Positions 30,322 to 38,307 of a DNA stretch of 41,869 nt are shown one piece after another. The position numbers and the translations under genes were made by a program. Origin of the DNA: a virus. The notes below the pieces were generated by a model. It did no database searches. It had not been told where the DNA came from and saw nothing but the letters and a program-made list of their open reading frames with translations. The stretch lies in IMG/VR virus record IMGVR_UViG_3300005327_000274, positions 1 to 41,869 of that record, one strand, 5' to 3'. The first letter of the stretch is position 1. The number at the start of each line of letters is the position of its first letter.

Positions 30322-30866
30322 TGGACTATAAGCAGACAATCTCGTATCTCTTCCCAAGCGCAATTTATGCGACGGATTACACGCTCTATTTTGCATTCGG
30401 CTCAAGCGTCCCGGAAATAAAGAACTGGGATGCAACCAAGTTGGGAACGCAACCTACCGTGGAGACGCTGCAACAGGCGTGGGATTCGGTACTCGTGCAA
30501 CAGGCGCGGATAGTGCAGATCGCACTTATTGCCGCCGCGAGCACTGCCGCGCAGACGACAGGCTTCTCCAGTTCCGCTCTTGGCAGCGAGTACACCTACC
30601 CTTCGGGGATACAGGATCAGGCGAACCTCAATGCAGTTGCTACCTCTTCCACCTTCCCGATTCAGCCGAGTGGCGCAACGTTCCTGTTCTGGTGTACGAG
30701 CGCAAGTGGCGTAAGTGGTTTCGTTGCTCATACCGCAGCCCAAATTCAGAAGGTCGGCATGGATGGCCTCGCGGCGATCATGGCGCAGAAGTCAAAGCAG
30801 TGGGCACTTACGCAGCAGATTCAAGCGGCTACGACAGTCGCAGAGGTTCAGGCAATTGTCTGGTAA
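30321..30866 (+). CDS. DUF4376-like tail-associated protein
   Basis: 181 residues, starting in the TAATG overlap with the tail gene. The second half (SALGSEYTYPSGIQDQANLNAVATSS, then FLFWCTSASGVSGFVAHTAAQIQKVGMDGLAAI) follows the DUF4376 pattern of 'Y....DQ.NL' and a W/F-rich strand before a helix pair. DUF4376 is found in tail-fibre or fibre-assembly proteins. The first half is of mixed type. Function inferred from family and place. Confidence 0.5.
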   Translation: MDYKQTISYLFPSAIYATDYTLYFAFGSSVPEIKNWDATKLGTQPTVETLQQAWDSVLVQQARIVQIALIAAASTAAQTTGFSSSALGSEYTYPSGIQDQANLNAVATSSTFPIQPSGATFLFWCTSASGVSGFVAHTAAQIQKVGMDGLAAIMAQKSKQWALTQQIQAATTVAEVQAIVW

Positions 30867-31251
30867 AGTCACTTTCCGCGAAGCGCTGGAGGATGAAAAG
30901 CCTTACCTGAAACAAAGACTTTCCGAGACCGATCATGAGCAGGTCTCGCTCGGTCATTGCTGGATTGCAGAGCAGGATGGGAAGCTGTTGGGGATGCTCC
31001 CGATTCGGTTGGTTTGGCAGGCCGAGCCGCTGATCGTGTTTTCAGAGGTCACGAATCCAATGACGCGGCGGCGGGCGATGTTGGGGCTTTATATCGCCAT
31101 GGAAACATGGGTTGCCGATCGATTAAGAAACACAACAGGGGTTCACTGGTACTTCGCGGTGATGTATTCGCGGACGGTGCAGGGGTGGGCTCAAAGATTG
31201 GGATTGTGGCGGATTTACAAGGGCGCGTCGACTTTCGTGAAACATCTCTAG
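30856..31251 (+). CDS. GNAT-acetyltransferase-like phage protein (TTG start)
   Basis: 131 residues from TTG 30856, overlapping the previous gene by 11 bases. The arrangement FREALEDEKPYLKQRL, then GHCWIAEQDGKLLGMLPIRLVWQAEPLIVFSEV, a helix, and WYFAVMYSRTVQGWAQRLGLWRIYKGASTFVK is like short GNAT-fold proteins in tail gene clusters, with the final 'R.YG.W' type beta strands. The acetyl-CoA loop R/Q-x-x-G-x-G/A is not clear, so activity is doubtful. In P22, gp14 occupies a similar place. Confidence 0.45.
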   Translation: MSGKVTFREALEDEKPYLKQRLSETDHEQVSLGHCWIAEQDGKLLGMLPIRLVWQAEPLIVFSEVTNPMTRRRAMLGLYIAMETWVADRLRNTTGVHWYFAVMYSRTVQGWAQRLGLWRIYKGASTFVKHL

Positions 31252-31258
31252 GAGAAAT

Positions 31259-31912
31259 ATGGGATCTCATTCGGTAGACAAAACGACGCAGGATTCTTCT
31301 TCGGCGGCAGCACAGCAAGCTTCGGCAACGCAGGCACGCAATGCGGCTACGGCGCAGACGAATGCCAACAACATGAACACTTCACTCTATGGGACGTATG
31401 ACCCGAAGACGAATTCCTATTCGGGCGGCTCGGAGAGTGGCTTTCTCGACCCTTCTAAACTGAATCAGACGGGTTTGAGCGGGACGTACTTGCAACAGTA
31501 CAACAACGCCGCCAATCAGGTGGCGAACAATACCAATAATGCGGTGGGTTCGACCTTCCGCGACATGGCGTCGCGGGGCATGGGAGCCACGCCAGCGGGC
31601 TTCGGCGCGGATCAGGAGCGCAAGGCTTACCAGACCGAAGCGGGACAGCTTGGGACCTTGTACGGCGGCGAGACCGACCAGCAGCTTACCGATGCAACGA
31701 ATAACTACTGGAATGCCACGAACAACCTCAACAACTCGGCCAACACGAATCAGGCCTCGGCAACGGCAAACAATGCGGGCGCGGCAGGGACGAATACCAG
31801 CCTGTACAACACCGCTTCGCAACAAGTTGCTTCGCCATGGGCTACGGCTCTTGGTGATGTCGCTCAACTCGGCGGCGCGGGCGCATCGGCTTTTAAGACC
31901 TATAAGGGGTAA
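31259..31912 (+). CDS. Ejection-type virion protein, 217 aa (P22 gp7 position)
   Basis: ATG 31259 after CTAGGAGAAAT. Low-complexity composition rich in Ala, Asn, Gln, Ser, Thr and Gly (AAAQQASATQARNAATAQTNANNMN, NNYWNATNNLNNSANTNQASATANNAG), with a core GSTFRDMASRGMGATPAGFGADQERKAYQTEAGQLGTLYGG. Length is close to P22 gp7 (229). Internal virion proteins that leave the capsid with the DNA often look like this. Inference from place and composition; three such genes follow one another as in P22 (7, 20, 16). Confidence 0.5.
   Translation: MGSHSVDKTTQDSSSAAAQQASATQARNAATAQTNANNMNTSLYGTYDPKTNSYSGGSESGFLDPSKLNQTGLSGTYLQQYNNAANQVANNTNNAVGSTFRDMASRGMGATPAGFGADQERKAYQTEAGQLGTLYGGETDQQLTDATNNYWNATNNLNNSANTNQASATANNAGAAGTNTSLYNTASQQVASPWATALGDVAQLGGAGASAFKTYKG
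31663..31685 (+). repeat. 23-bp repeat, copy 1 (in the ejection-type gene)
   Basis: Bases 31663-31685 are identical to 36154-36176. Here they encode part of LYGGETDQQL. The match ends sharply on both sides. A 23-base exact match in 42 kb is not expected by chance (about 1 in 10^5 for random sequence). Confidence 0.85.
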
Positions 31913-31915
31913 GCA

Positions 31916-33667
31916 ATGGCAAAGATCAATATCAATGCATCTCCAGATGAGATTCAGCAGGTTGTCAGCAGCGTCATGCCTCCGCAGATCCCTTCGGTGC
32001 CGTTGCCTGCTCCTCCACCGATGCCTACCCCGGCGGGGGCGGGTTACCGGGCGTTTGCTTCCGATCCACTGAACCAGTCTGCCGTCTCGAAGCACATCAC
32101 GCCGCCGAATACTTCGATTCTGCCGCCCCCTCCTGCATCTCCCATCGCGCAACCATGGAGCCCTTCGGCATATTCCTCATCGTCAACCATTCTCCCTCCG
32201 GGCATGACTCCTCCTTCTCAGATGGCATCCGTAAATCCGCCTAAGCCGCAGATGGCCTCTGCCAACCCTCCGCAGATCACGCCACCTGCGCCGCCCTCTA
32301 TCTATGGATCTGCTGCGCCACCGTCGCCAGTGGCGCAGATGCTTCCCTCCTACCAGAGGAAATTGGTTGCAGACCAGAACGAACTCCAGAGGCAGCAGAC
32401 GACAGGGAGCGGCGTTTCGCAGATCAAGAATCCTTGGCTGCGCGGGTTGGCGCGCGTGGGAGACATCGCCGGGTCGATTGTTGCTCCGAACATTGCAGCC
32501 GCGGTTCCGGGAACGACCTATCACCATGATGTGCTGATGGGCCAGCAGGCGAATCGGGTAGCGGGCGATCAAACCAATATTCAGGATTTAGCGAAGGACC
32601 AGCAAGCGGCAGCGCAACTCGCACAGACGCAAGCGAGTACGACGCATACGCAAGCGCAAACAGGTGACATTGGAGCCAAGCGCCAGCAGGAATATGCCAA
32701 ACTCGGGCTCAAGGAAACTACAAACCCGGATGGCACGAGTGCACTTACTGTCGATCCCGATTCGCCTGTAACAAAAGCAAACGCCGATAAAGATATGAAG
32801 CTCCAAATACAAGCGCAGCTTCTCTCTGCCCAAATCGAAAACACGAAGGCGCAGAAAGAGCTACGCGATGCGCAGACCGCCTACAATCAGGCGAAGACTG
32901 ATCCAAACAGCCCTCTCTTCAAGCAGACATCGCAACGTCTCGCTATAGCGCAGCAGAACGCAAATGCGGCGGGAGAAAGAGCGAAAGCCTATTGGGGAAA
33001 CTATCTCCAGCACTCTCAGAATCTTGGACTGGATGGCCAAGTCCTTCCGGGCGCTCCACTCATCTCTGATGATGCAGGTAATCAAACTGCTGTGGGAAGT
33101 ACGAACGCAGCGCAGGCCGTGAAAGGCCAATCCAACGCTGCACGGTTCAACGATGTAGGTGGTTCTCTTGATGCATTGGACTCAGCACTTCAGGCCTTGC
33201 ATAAGACTGGTGGCCATCTCAATAGCCCCGCCGTTCTTCAGGCCTTGCAGGACAACCAGACGCCGGTTGCGCAGTGGATTCAATCGAAGGCTGCGCAGAC
33301 ATTGACCCCACAGGAGCGCGATGCCGTAGTGAAGGTGAAGAACGCCAGAGAACAGGTCATGGCCCTCCGTGCTTCAGTCGGGGGCGGCGTTAGCGATTCT
33401 CAGGTCAACCGCCTCGTCAGCCAGGTGCCGGATGGTACTTCACCTGATTACGACTACTCGAAGCGCCAGATTGATACCCTGCGGCAGTCGATTGCGCGGC
33501 TCACTCCCGGCGTGACTACGGCCAACAAGGGCCTCACGGTGCATGGCGACGGAAAGCCGAACAACATGGTTCCCCCAACGCAGAAGGGGCCAGCCGAAGG
33601 AACCGTCAAAACTAATTCGAGCGGCGACAAGATTGTATTTCGCGGCGGCAAATGGGGGCCAGCATAA
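31916..33667 (+). CDS. Ejection-type virion protein, 583 aa
   Basis: N-terminal 140 residues are Pro/Ala/Ser-rich and disordered (VPLPAPPPMPTPAGAG). Residues 165-210 hold QIKNPWLRGLARVGDIAGSIVAPNIAAAVPGT, a hydrophobic/amphipathic segment. Residues 210-345 are coiled coil (LAKDQQAAAQLAQTQASTTHTQAQ, then AQIENTKAQKELRDAQTAYNQAKTD). The rest is helical (LDALDSALQALHKTGGHLNS, MALRASVGGGVSDSQVNRLVSQVPDG). Large Ala/Gln coiled-coil proteins at this place in P22-like clusters are DNA-ejection proteins that build a channel across the envelope. Inferred. Confidence 0.5.
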   Translation: MAKININASPDEIQQVVSSVMPPQIPSVPLPAPPPMPTPAGAGYRAFASDPLNQSAVSKHITPPNTSILPPPPASPIAQPWSPSAYSSSSTILPPGMTPPSQMASVNPPKPQMASANPPQITPPAPPSIYGSAAPPSPVAQMLPSYQRKLVADQNELQRQQTTGSGVSQIKNPWLRGLARVGDIAGSIVAPNIAAAVPGTTYHHDVLMGQQANRVAGDQTNIQDLAKDQQAAAQLAQTQASTTHTQAQTGDIGAKRQQEYAKLGLKETTNPDGTSALTVDPDSPVTKANADKDMKLQIQAQLLSAQIENTKAQKELRDAQTAYNQAKTDPNSPLFKQTSQRLAIAQQNANAAGERAKAYWGNYLQHSQNLGLDGQVLPGAPLISDDAGNQTAVGSTNAAQAVKGQSNAARFNDVGGSLDALDSALQALHKTGGHLNSPAVLQALQDNQTPVAQWIQSKAAQTLTPQERDAVVKVKNAREQVMALRASVGGGVSDSQVNRLVSQVPDGTSPDYDYSKRQIDTLRQSIARLTPGVTTANKGLTVHGDGKPNNMVPPTQKGPAEGTVKTNSSGDKIVFRGGKWGPA

Positions 33668-35082
33668 TGGCAATACAGATTGATCCAAATACGGGGGAAC
33701 GCGTCGTAAGCGCCCCGCAGATTGATCCGCTGACGGGCGAGCGGGTAAATCCTTCGCCTGTTCCAGGCGCTGGGACGGTTGACGGTGTGCAGCTCCCCGG
33801 CTTCCCGGCTGCCCCCGCGCCGAATATGCAGCCCTCGATTCTTGGCCGAGACCCGAACCCCGGACCAGTGGCGAACTTCGTCAAAGGTGCCGTCAAGAGC
33901 ATTCCCGGAACGCTGGCGGGCATTGCAAAACTTGTTCCCGGCGCATCGGACGCATGGCAGCCACTAGAGCAGGCAGCGCAGACGCATGGAACGGCGCAGG
34001 CCATCGGAAAAGGTTTCGGCAATGCGGCGCAATTCCTCATCCCCGGCGCTGGCGAAGAGAAGTTGGGGCTTTACGGAGCATCAAAGTTGCCACTCCTCGG
34101 AGAATATGCGGCTCCCATAGCGAGGATGGGAGCAAGCGCTCTCGGAGCTGGAACTGTGAACAAGTTGCAAGGTGGCTCGTTTAGCGCGGGAGCGGCCGGC
34201 GGCGCGGCAGGCAATCTTATCGGCCAAGGCGTGAGGAAACTCGCTCCTGCTATCGCCGAAGGTGCGATGGGGATTCGCGGGGCAGATAGGGCTTACGGGA
34301 GAACTCCCGGACAAGTGATCTTGGATGAAACTACAGGGAGGGGACCGGGGGCGATTGCTAAACAAGCATCCGGAAAGGTATCGCTCTACTCAAACCAGTT
34401 GGACAATGCGGCCCGACAATCTAACATCCCCGTCAATCTTCAGCCAGCCAGAGACACCGCAAATTCGTTCCTTGCGACGGCAGCCGAGAGAAACAACGAT
34501 GCTACAAAGAAAGCGGTCGGCACAATTGGGCAGCAACTCACGATGCGCGGCACGCAGCCGATCCCTCAGTATGTTTCTGCGGGCGAGGGATTATCACTGA
34601 AGCGCGGCGTTGGAGATCTGAAAACATCATGGAATCCTGCGACCGCGACAGACTTCAGCAACAACGCTGTTGATGCAACACAACATGCGATGCATCCTGA
34701 ACTCGAGCAGTCAATTCCAGGCTATCGAGACCTGAATTCAAAAATTTCCAATCTGATCCCAGTAGCAAAGCGAGCTGGCGCGAAGGATTTGAATGCCGGA
34801 TTTGTTCAGCGGTCAATTGGCAGGTTCGGGGCGCATACCGGCGCGCTCGTCTCTGGAGTAGGCGGAGGGGTTTATGGATATAAGGAAGGAGGAGTGCCGG
34901 GTGCTTTGGCGGGAATGACGTTAGGTGTCGCTGGCCCTGAAGTGATTGCAAGCCCTGAAGCTCAGATGCTTGCTGCGCGCTCACTCTATTCCCCCGCAAT
35001 GGGCAGCGCTATTATGCCGACAGCAAACGGAGCAATTCAACAGGGAATCAGTTTGTACGGAAAGAAAAACCGAACTAATTGA
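33667..35082 (+). CDS. Ejection-type virion protein, 471 aa
   Basis: ATG 33667 (TAATG overlap). The length equals P22 gp20 (471). It begins with a tandem motif IDPNTGERVVSAP, IDPLTGERVNPSP. Residues 70-150 and 380-430 are Gly/Ala-rich with membrane-like glycine zippers (GTLAGIAKLVPGASD, AGAAGGAAGNLIGQG, GALVSGVGGGVYGYKEGGVPGALAGMTLGVAG), as in proteins that insert into the host membrane during ejection. The centre is polar helical. The end overlaps the leftward gene at 35075 by eight bases. Confidence 0.5.
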   Translation: MAIQIDPNTGERVVSAPQIDPLTGERVNPSPVPGAGTVDGVQLPGFPAAPAPNMQPSILGRDPNPGPVANFVKGAVKSIPGTLAGIAKLVPGASDAWQPLEQAAQTHGTAQAIGKGFGNAAQFLIPGAGEEKLGLYGASKLPLLGEYAAPIARMGASALGAGTVNKLQGGSFSAGAAGGAAGNLIGQGVRKLAPAIAEGAMGIRGADRAYGRTPGQVILDETTGRGPGAIAKQASGKVSLYSNQLDNAARQSNIPVNLQPARDTANSFLATAAERNNDATKKAVGTIGQQLTMRGTQPIPQYVSAGEGLSLKRGVGDLKTSWNPATATDFSNNAVDATQHAMHPELEQSIPGYRDLNSKISNLIPVAKRAGAKDLNAGFVQRSIGRFGAHTGALVSGVGGGVYGYKEGGVPGALAGMTLGVAGPEVIASPEAQMLAARSLYSPAMGSAIMPTANGAIQQGISLYGKKNRTN

Positions 35083-35236
35083 AGTCCGAAGCAGACCAAT
35101 AGTGCCTGTTTCCTTCAGCATCCTCTGAGAACCCGGAACGCGGCTTGTCAGTATTGTCTTCCGCATTTTCTTGAGTTTGTGCAACCAGTATGAGGATGAT
35201 TGCTAATAGGAATATAGCGGACAAAGGGATGAACAT
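35075..35236 (-). CDS. Small membrane protein, 53 aa (moron)
   Basis: Leftward ATG at 35236 with GAGG five to six bases upstream; longer in-frame starts at 35275 and 35317 have no site. The product MFIPLSAIFLLAIILILVAQTQENAEDN has one strong membrane segment and then a polar tail (KPRSGFSEDAEGNRHYWSASDFN). It reads against the late genes, next to a divergent lipoprotein gene. Its opposite strand and own start region suggest expression in the lysogen. Role unknown; a superinfection or envelope function is possible. Confidence 0.55.
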   Translation of the reverse strand: MFIPLSAIFLLAIILILVAQTQENAEDNTDKPRSGFSEDAEGNRHYWSASDFN

Positions 35237-35273
35237 AAGAACCTCGGAGGACAAGTGTACTACTATTATCGCC

Positions 35274-35558
35274 ATGGACAGAAGAAGTTTTTCTCTAGGC
35301 GCTGCATTTATTGGCATTGCGGCTTTTACGGGCTGTGAGCCAGATCAGAAACCGTCCGCAACTGCTTCTTTCACCAATAACGATAAAATCACAAGCGCAA
35401 TGTCCACCATTGACTCGATTACCGGTGATCTGGAGACAGATTCCGACAATTTCGGTGGGGAGAACTGGCGCGATGTCGTTCCTGAAGTACAAGAACATAT
35501 TGCACAGTTGCGCGGGGCGATAGATGATTTGCGCGCAGCACTCGAATATCCGAGGTAG
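35274..35558 (+). CDS. Lipoprotein, 94 aa (moron)
   Basis: Start ATG 35274, within a CCATGG that also holds the opposite-strand ATG. MDRRSFSLGAAFIGIAAFTGC is a signal peptide with an RR pair and a lipobox at Cys21. The mature part is acidic and helical (TNNDKITSAMSTIDSITGDLETDSDNF, VPEVQEHIAQLRGAIDDLRAALEYP). The ribosome site is weak (GGAGG lies 24 bases upstream). Likely an envelope protein made by the prophage. A terminator lies right after the stop. Confidence 0.5.
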   Translation: MDRRSFSLGAAFIGIAAFTGCEPDQKPSATASFTNNDKITSAMSTIDSITGDLETDSDNFGGENWRDVVPEVQEHIAQLRGAIDDLRAALEYPR

Positions 35559-35559
35559 A

Positions 35560-35587
35560 AAAGCCCCAACCTCTCAGACGGGGCTTT
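35560..35587. terminator. Bidirectional terminator between convergent lipoprotein genes
   Basis: AAAGCCCC at 35560-35567 pairs with GGGGCTTT at 35580-35587 with a 12-base loop. The A-run on one side and T-run on the other serve both strands. It lies between the stops at 35558 (plus) and 35594 (minus). This is the clearest factor-independent terminator in the window. Confidence 0.8.
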
Positions 35588-35593
35588 CCCGGT

Positions 35594-36082
35594 TTACTGC
35601 CTCAGCGCCGTTCCTGTGGCGATGACGTTAGGATCATTCTCTGTAATAAGGAGCGCCTGACCTTGCTGCGCAACCTGGGTAACAAGATGGAGTGAACCAG
35701 TGACAGTGCATCCGTTCGTCCCTGAAGGCGCTGTTGTCACGCTCACAGTTCCGCTGGCATCGGATTGCACGGTATACGTTCCGGTTAGGGATTCGGTACA
35801 TGCAGCCGTTCCCGCGCGTTCGGTGAGTGCCCCAGACGTGATATTTCCATTACCGTCTGCAACGAATGTCCCAATGATAGTGACGAGACTTGTACTGGTG
35901 GTTCCGAATGCGGCTTGCGTGAAATTGACAGCATAGGTGCCGGTGATACTGGCATTGGAATAGGTTGCAGCCTGTACAGGTGGTGGAGAGATGATTGAGC
36001 CGCCTCCAGATGATCCCGCACCGGAACATCCTGTTAGGGCCAAGGCGGTAGAGAGAAAGAGCGAGCAGGTTAGTTTTCTCAT
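35594..36082 (-). CDS. Acidobacterial-type beta-rich lipoprotein
   Basis: 162 residues, leftward. MRKLTCSLFLSTALALTGC is a lipoprotein signal with Cys19. The mature part is Gly/Thr/Ser-rich beta structure: ASITGTYAVNFTQAAFG, TIIGTFVADGNGNITSGALTERAG, CTESLTGTYTVQSDASGTVSVTTAPSGTNGC. The motif 'G.Y...F.G...G.F..DG.GNITSG..D..G....GTY.V..DG.G...' is widespread in acidobacterial surface lipoproteins. It probably sits in the outer membrane. This host-like gene within late phage genes is the main evidence for a moron and for the host phylum. Confidence 0.65.
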   Translation of the reverse strand: MRKLTCSLFLSTALALTGCSGAGSSGGGSIISPPPVQAATYSNASITGTYAVNFTQAAFGTTSTSLVTIIGTFVADGNGNITSGALTERAGTAACTESLTGTYTVQSDASGTVSVTTAPSGTNGCTVTGSLHLVTQVAQQGQALLITENDPNVIATGTALRQ

Positions 36083-36100
36083 TTGGCCGGAAGTGTACCA

Positions 36101-36199
36101 CTACCGATTCTTGCCGTAACTGACACGAAAGCACCATCTGTAAATCCACCGAGCGGCGGCGAGACCGACCAGCAGCGCCAGAACTTGAAGGGCCAACAT
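36101..36199 (-). CDS. 32-residue membrane peptide
   Basis: Leftward ATG at 36199. The product MLALQVLALLVGLAAARW then IYRWCFRVSYGKNR has one hydrophobic segment and a basic tail, like small phage membrane peptides. A strong AGGAGGAG lies 16 bases upstream, further than usual, so the start is uncertain. It would be the first gene of a leftward pair with the lipoprotein. It includes the second 23-bp repeat. Confidence 0.4.
   Translation of the reverse strand: MLALQVLALLVGLAAARWIYRWCFRVSYGKNR
36154..36176 (+). repeat. 23-bp repeat, copy 2 (moron right end)
   Basis: Exact copy of 31663-31685. Here it lies within the small leftward gene (encoding part of ALLVGLAAA on the minus strand) near the right boundary of the mixed-strand insert. 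Different coding use of the same bases argues that the identity is not driven by protein function. Confidence 0.85.
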
Positions 36200-36255
36200 G
36201 GCCAGAAGTTTACTACTCCTCCTACAACTTTCGGGGGATTTTTACTGGAGAAAAC

Positions 36256-36453
36256 ATGAAACTGACGCCTCAAGCACGCGCCCACATCAAGCCGTCGAAC
36301 TTCGCCGTTCCAGGCGGCCACTATCCAGTCGAAGACCCGAGCCATGCCAAGGCAGCCCTGTTTGACGTGGCCAAGTATGGCACACCAGAGCAGAAGGCTC
36401 AGGTCCGGGCAAAGGTCGCATCGAAATTCCCCAGTCTCTACGGCAACAAATAA
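36256..36453 (+). CDS. Small conserved protein with FAVPG..YP..D..HA motif
   Basis: 65 residues. The sequence IKPSNFAVPGGHYPVEDPSHAKAALFDVAKYGTPEQKAQVRAKVASKFPSL follows a motif seen in many phage and bacterial proteins ('FA.P....YP..D..HA..AL.......G' and 'v...V..kfP'), sometimes labelled DUF6582 or as part of phage capsid/protease fusions. Function unknown. It restarts rightward transcription after the moron. Confidence 0.6.
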   Translation: MKLTPQARAHIKPSNFAVPGGHYPVEDPSHAKAALFDVAKYGTPEQKAQVRAKVASKFPSLYGNK

Positions 36454-36465
36454 CAGGAGAACACC

Positions 36466-38307
36466 ATGAAGAAGTATCTTATCGGCCTTGTGCTGATCGC
36501 ATCATCTTGCGCCTATGGGCAGAACACTAATCAGTTTGGCTCTCCTGTTGGAACCTACTGCGCCGGTGGGCCGCAGACGATCACTGATATCTCGGCCACA
36601 CCCGCTCAACAGTATGTGTGTGCGGGGAGCGACGGGCATACATGGACTGCGGTGGGCGGGGGAAATCCTACAAGTGGACAGGTATTGCTCAGCCAGATCC
36701 CCACCTCTGGACTGATAGGGCTCTACACTCACTCGGATTGCACCAATCCTTACAAGGACTATTCAGGGAATGGTAATGACGGCGCGGCGATCTCAGGGGT
36801 GACGCAACCGACATGCCTTGCAAATGGTGAGAACTTTGCCCCAATCAATACCTCGACCAAGGTCGCGTGGGCGCTTCCTGCCGCCGTATCGTCTGCTGGC
36901 GTAACCTACGCCTTCAGTATTCTGCCTATCATCTCGAATACGAATTCAGCCTCCAACGGTGCTGGTTTTCAGTCGGTGATGAGTTCGGATTCTTCCAGCG
37001 GCGGGATTCTTGGACTCTATGGCAATACTTCGGCGCCACTGGGGGACGCATGGCAGATGGCGATGGGCACGCAGGCTGCTTTTACAAAGACATCCTCGCT
37101 TGCGTTTACGCCGGCCGGTTCAGTGGTCAGCTATTACATCGGGTCTGGCGCCGGGGATTTGGATCAGCTCTTCGTCAATGGCACCGAGGAACCCTATACG
37201 ACGCGGGGATTCACAACCCTGACTTCGTTCGGTGTCGGAAACCTAGACGTGGGTGGCGGCGCGTCCAGTGGGGCCAATGCGTTCTACGGCGTGCAATCCG
37301 TTATCGCGGTATATAACCGTAAACTCACGGTTTCGGAGCAGGTACAGCTTTCATCGGCGCTGCAAAGTTTTACTCAGCATCGCACCTCTCTGATGTTCCC
37401 CTTCCCGCTGGCGACCGATACAGTGAGCAAGGTAGTTTGCAATGGCGACTCGATTACCTTCGGGCAGGGTGTTGCGAACTCATGGTGCACCTTGGCGCTG
37501 TTCAGTCCGGGAGAAACAGTAAGTATCGCAAAGCCAGCGGCAACGCAGGGTAAATACCTTATGGCGATGGCTTCGCGTGGTGCGCAAGAAATGATTCCGT
37601 ACTACTCCGTCAATGCGCCCCGTAATACGGGCTACATCTTTGGCGGGACGAACGATATGAATCTCACATCAGGTCCCAAACAGTCTGCCGTAACTACGTG
37701 GAACGCTGGAATAAGGGCTATTCGCAACAGCCGATGGGGTAATGCCAAAATTGTCTTTCTGCCGATGCTGTCGCTGAGCGGTGCGGGAAATGATGCTTTG
37801 AAGGACACCTTCGATGGCCTCATCAACTCACAGTGTCAGCTTTATGCAGATTACTGTGTTGCTCCAGATGACCCGCTCTTGTATGCCGATGGAGCGTATG
37901 CCAATGCGACCTACTTTCAGGGAGACGGCATCCACCCGACGACAGCGGGGCAGACTCTGATTGCAACTTATGCGGCGAATGCCTACAAGCAACTCTACGG
38001 CTCGACGCTGGCAGCACCGACGCAGGTAAGCACCTCAACGTATACCGTGTTGGCTTCGGACAACTACATCACAGTGACCGCTAATAGCGCTATCACGCTC
38101 TACAACTGTCTTGGATATTCTCGATTTGTGCATATCAAAGTGCTGCCGGGTTTGACGGTTACGGTGCTCAACGCGACCGCAGCGCAGACGATTGACGGGG
38201 TGGACCATTCCTCGTCGGCCTTAGCTCTGACCGCTGGCAACAATTACACCTTTCAGGTTGTTCCGGGAGCACCATCAACGGGCGGCTGCACCTGGATCAT
38301 CAACTAA
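36466..38307 (+). CDS. Tailspike-like protein: signal peptide, LamG and SGNH esterase
   Basis: 613 residues. Residues 1-18 are a signal peptide (MKKYLIGLVLIASSCAYG) with a cleavage site after Gly18. About 78-300 is a LamG/concanavalin-like domain (GLIGLYTHSDCTNPYKDYSGNGNDG; LFVNGTEEPYTTRG; FYGVQSVIAVYNRKLTVSEQVQLSSAL). About 320-510 is an SGNH hydrolase with GDSITFG (Ser329), GGTND (393-397) and DGIHPT (D487, H490), the catalytic triad of esterases such as sugar deacetylases. The C-terminal 90 residues match a fold common at phage tail-protein ends. A tail enzyme is likely, but the signal peptide is odd. Confidence 0.7.
   Translation: MKKYLIGLVLIASSCAYGQNTNQFGSPVGTYCAGGPQTITDISATPAQQYVCAGSDGHTWTAVGGGNPTSGQVLLSQIPTSGLIGLYTHSDCTNPYKDYSGNGNDGAAISGVTQPTCLANGENFAPINTSTKVAWALPAAVSSAGVTYAFSILPIISNTNSASNGAGFQSVMSSDSSSGGILGLYGNTSAPLGDAWQMAMGTQAAFTKTSSLAFTPAGSVVSYYIGSGAGDLDQLFVNGTEEPYTTRGFTTLTSFGVGNLDVGGGASSGANAFYGVQSVIAVYNRKLTVSEQVQLSSALQSFTQHRTSLMFPFPLATDTVSKVVCNGDSITFGQGVANSWCTLALFSPGETVSIAKPAATQGKYLMAMASRGAQEMIPYYSVNAPRNTGYIFGGTNDMNLTSGPKQSAVTTWNAGIRAIRNSRWGNAKIVFLPMLSLSGAGNDALKDTFDGLINSQCQLYADYCVAPDDPLLYADGAYANATYFQGDGIHPTTAGQTLIATYAANAYKQLYGSTLAAPTQVSTSTYTVLASDNYITVTANSAITLYNCLGYSRFVHIKVLPGLTVTVLNATAAQTIDGVDHSSSALALTAGNNYTFQVVPGAPSTGGCTWIIN

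Noticed and set aside
31382-32152. 256-codon leftward ORF opposite ejection genes
   Set aside because: Arg-rich shadow of low-complexity plus-strand genes.
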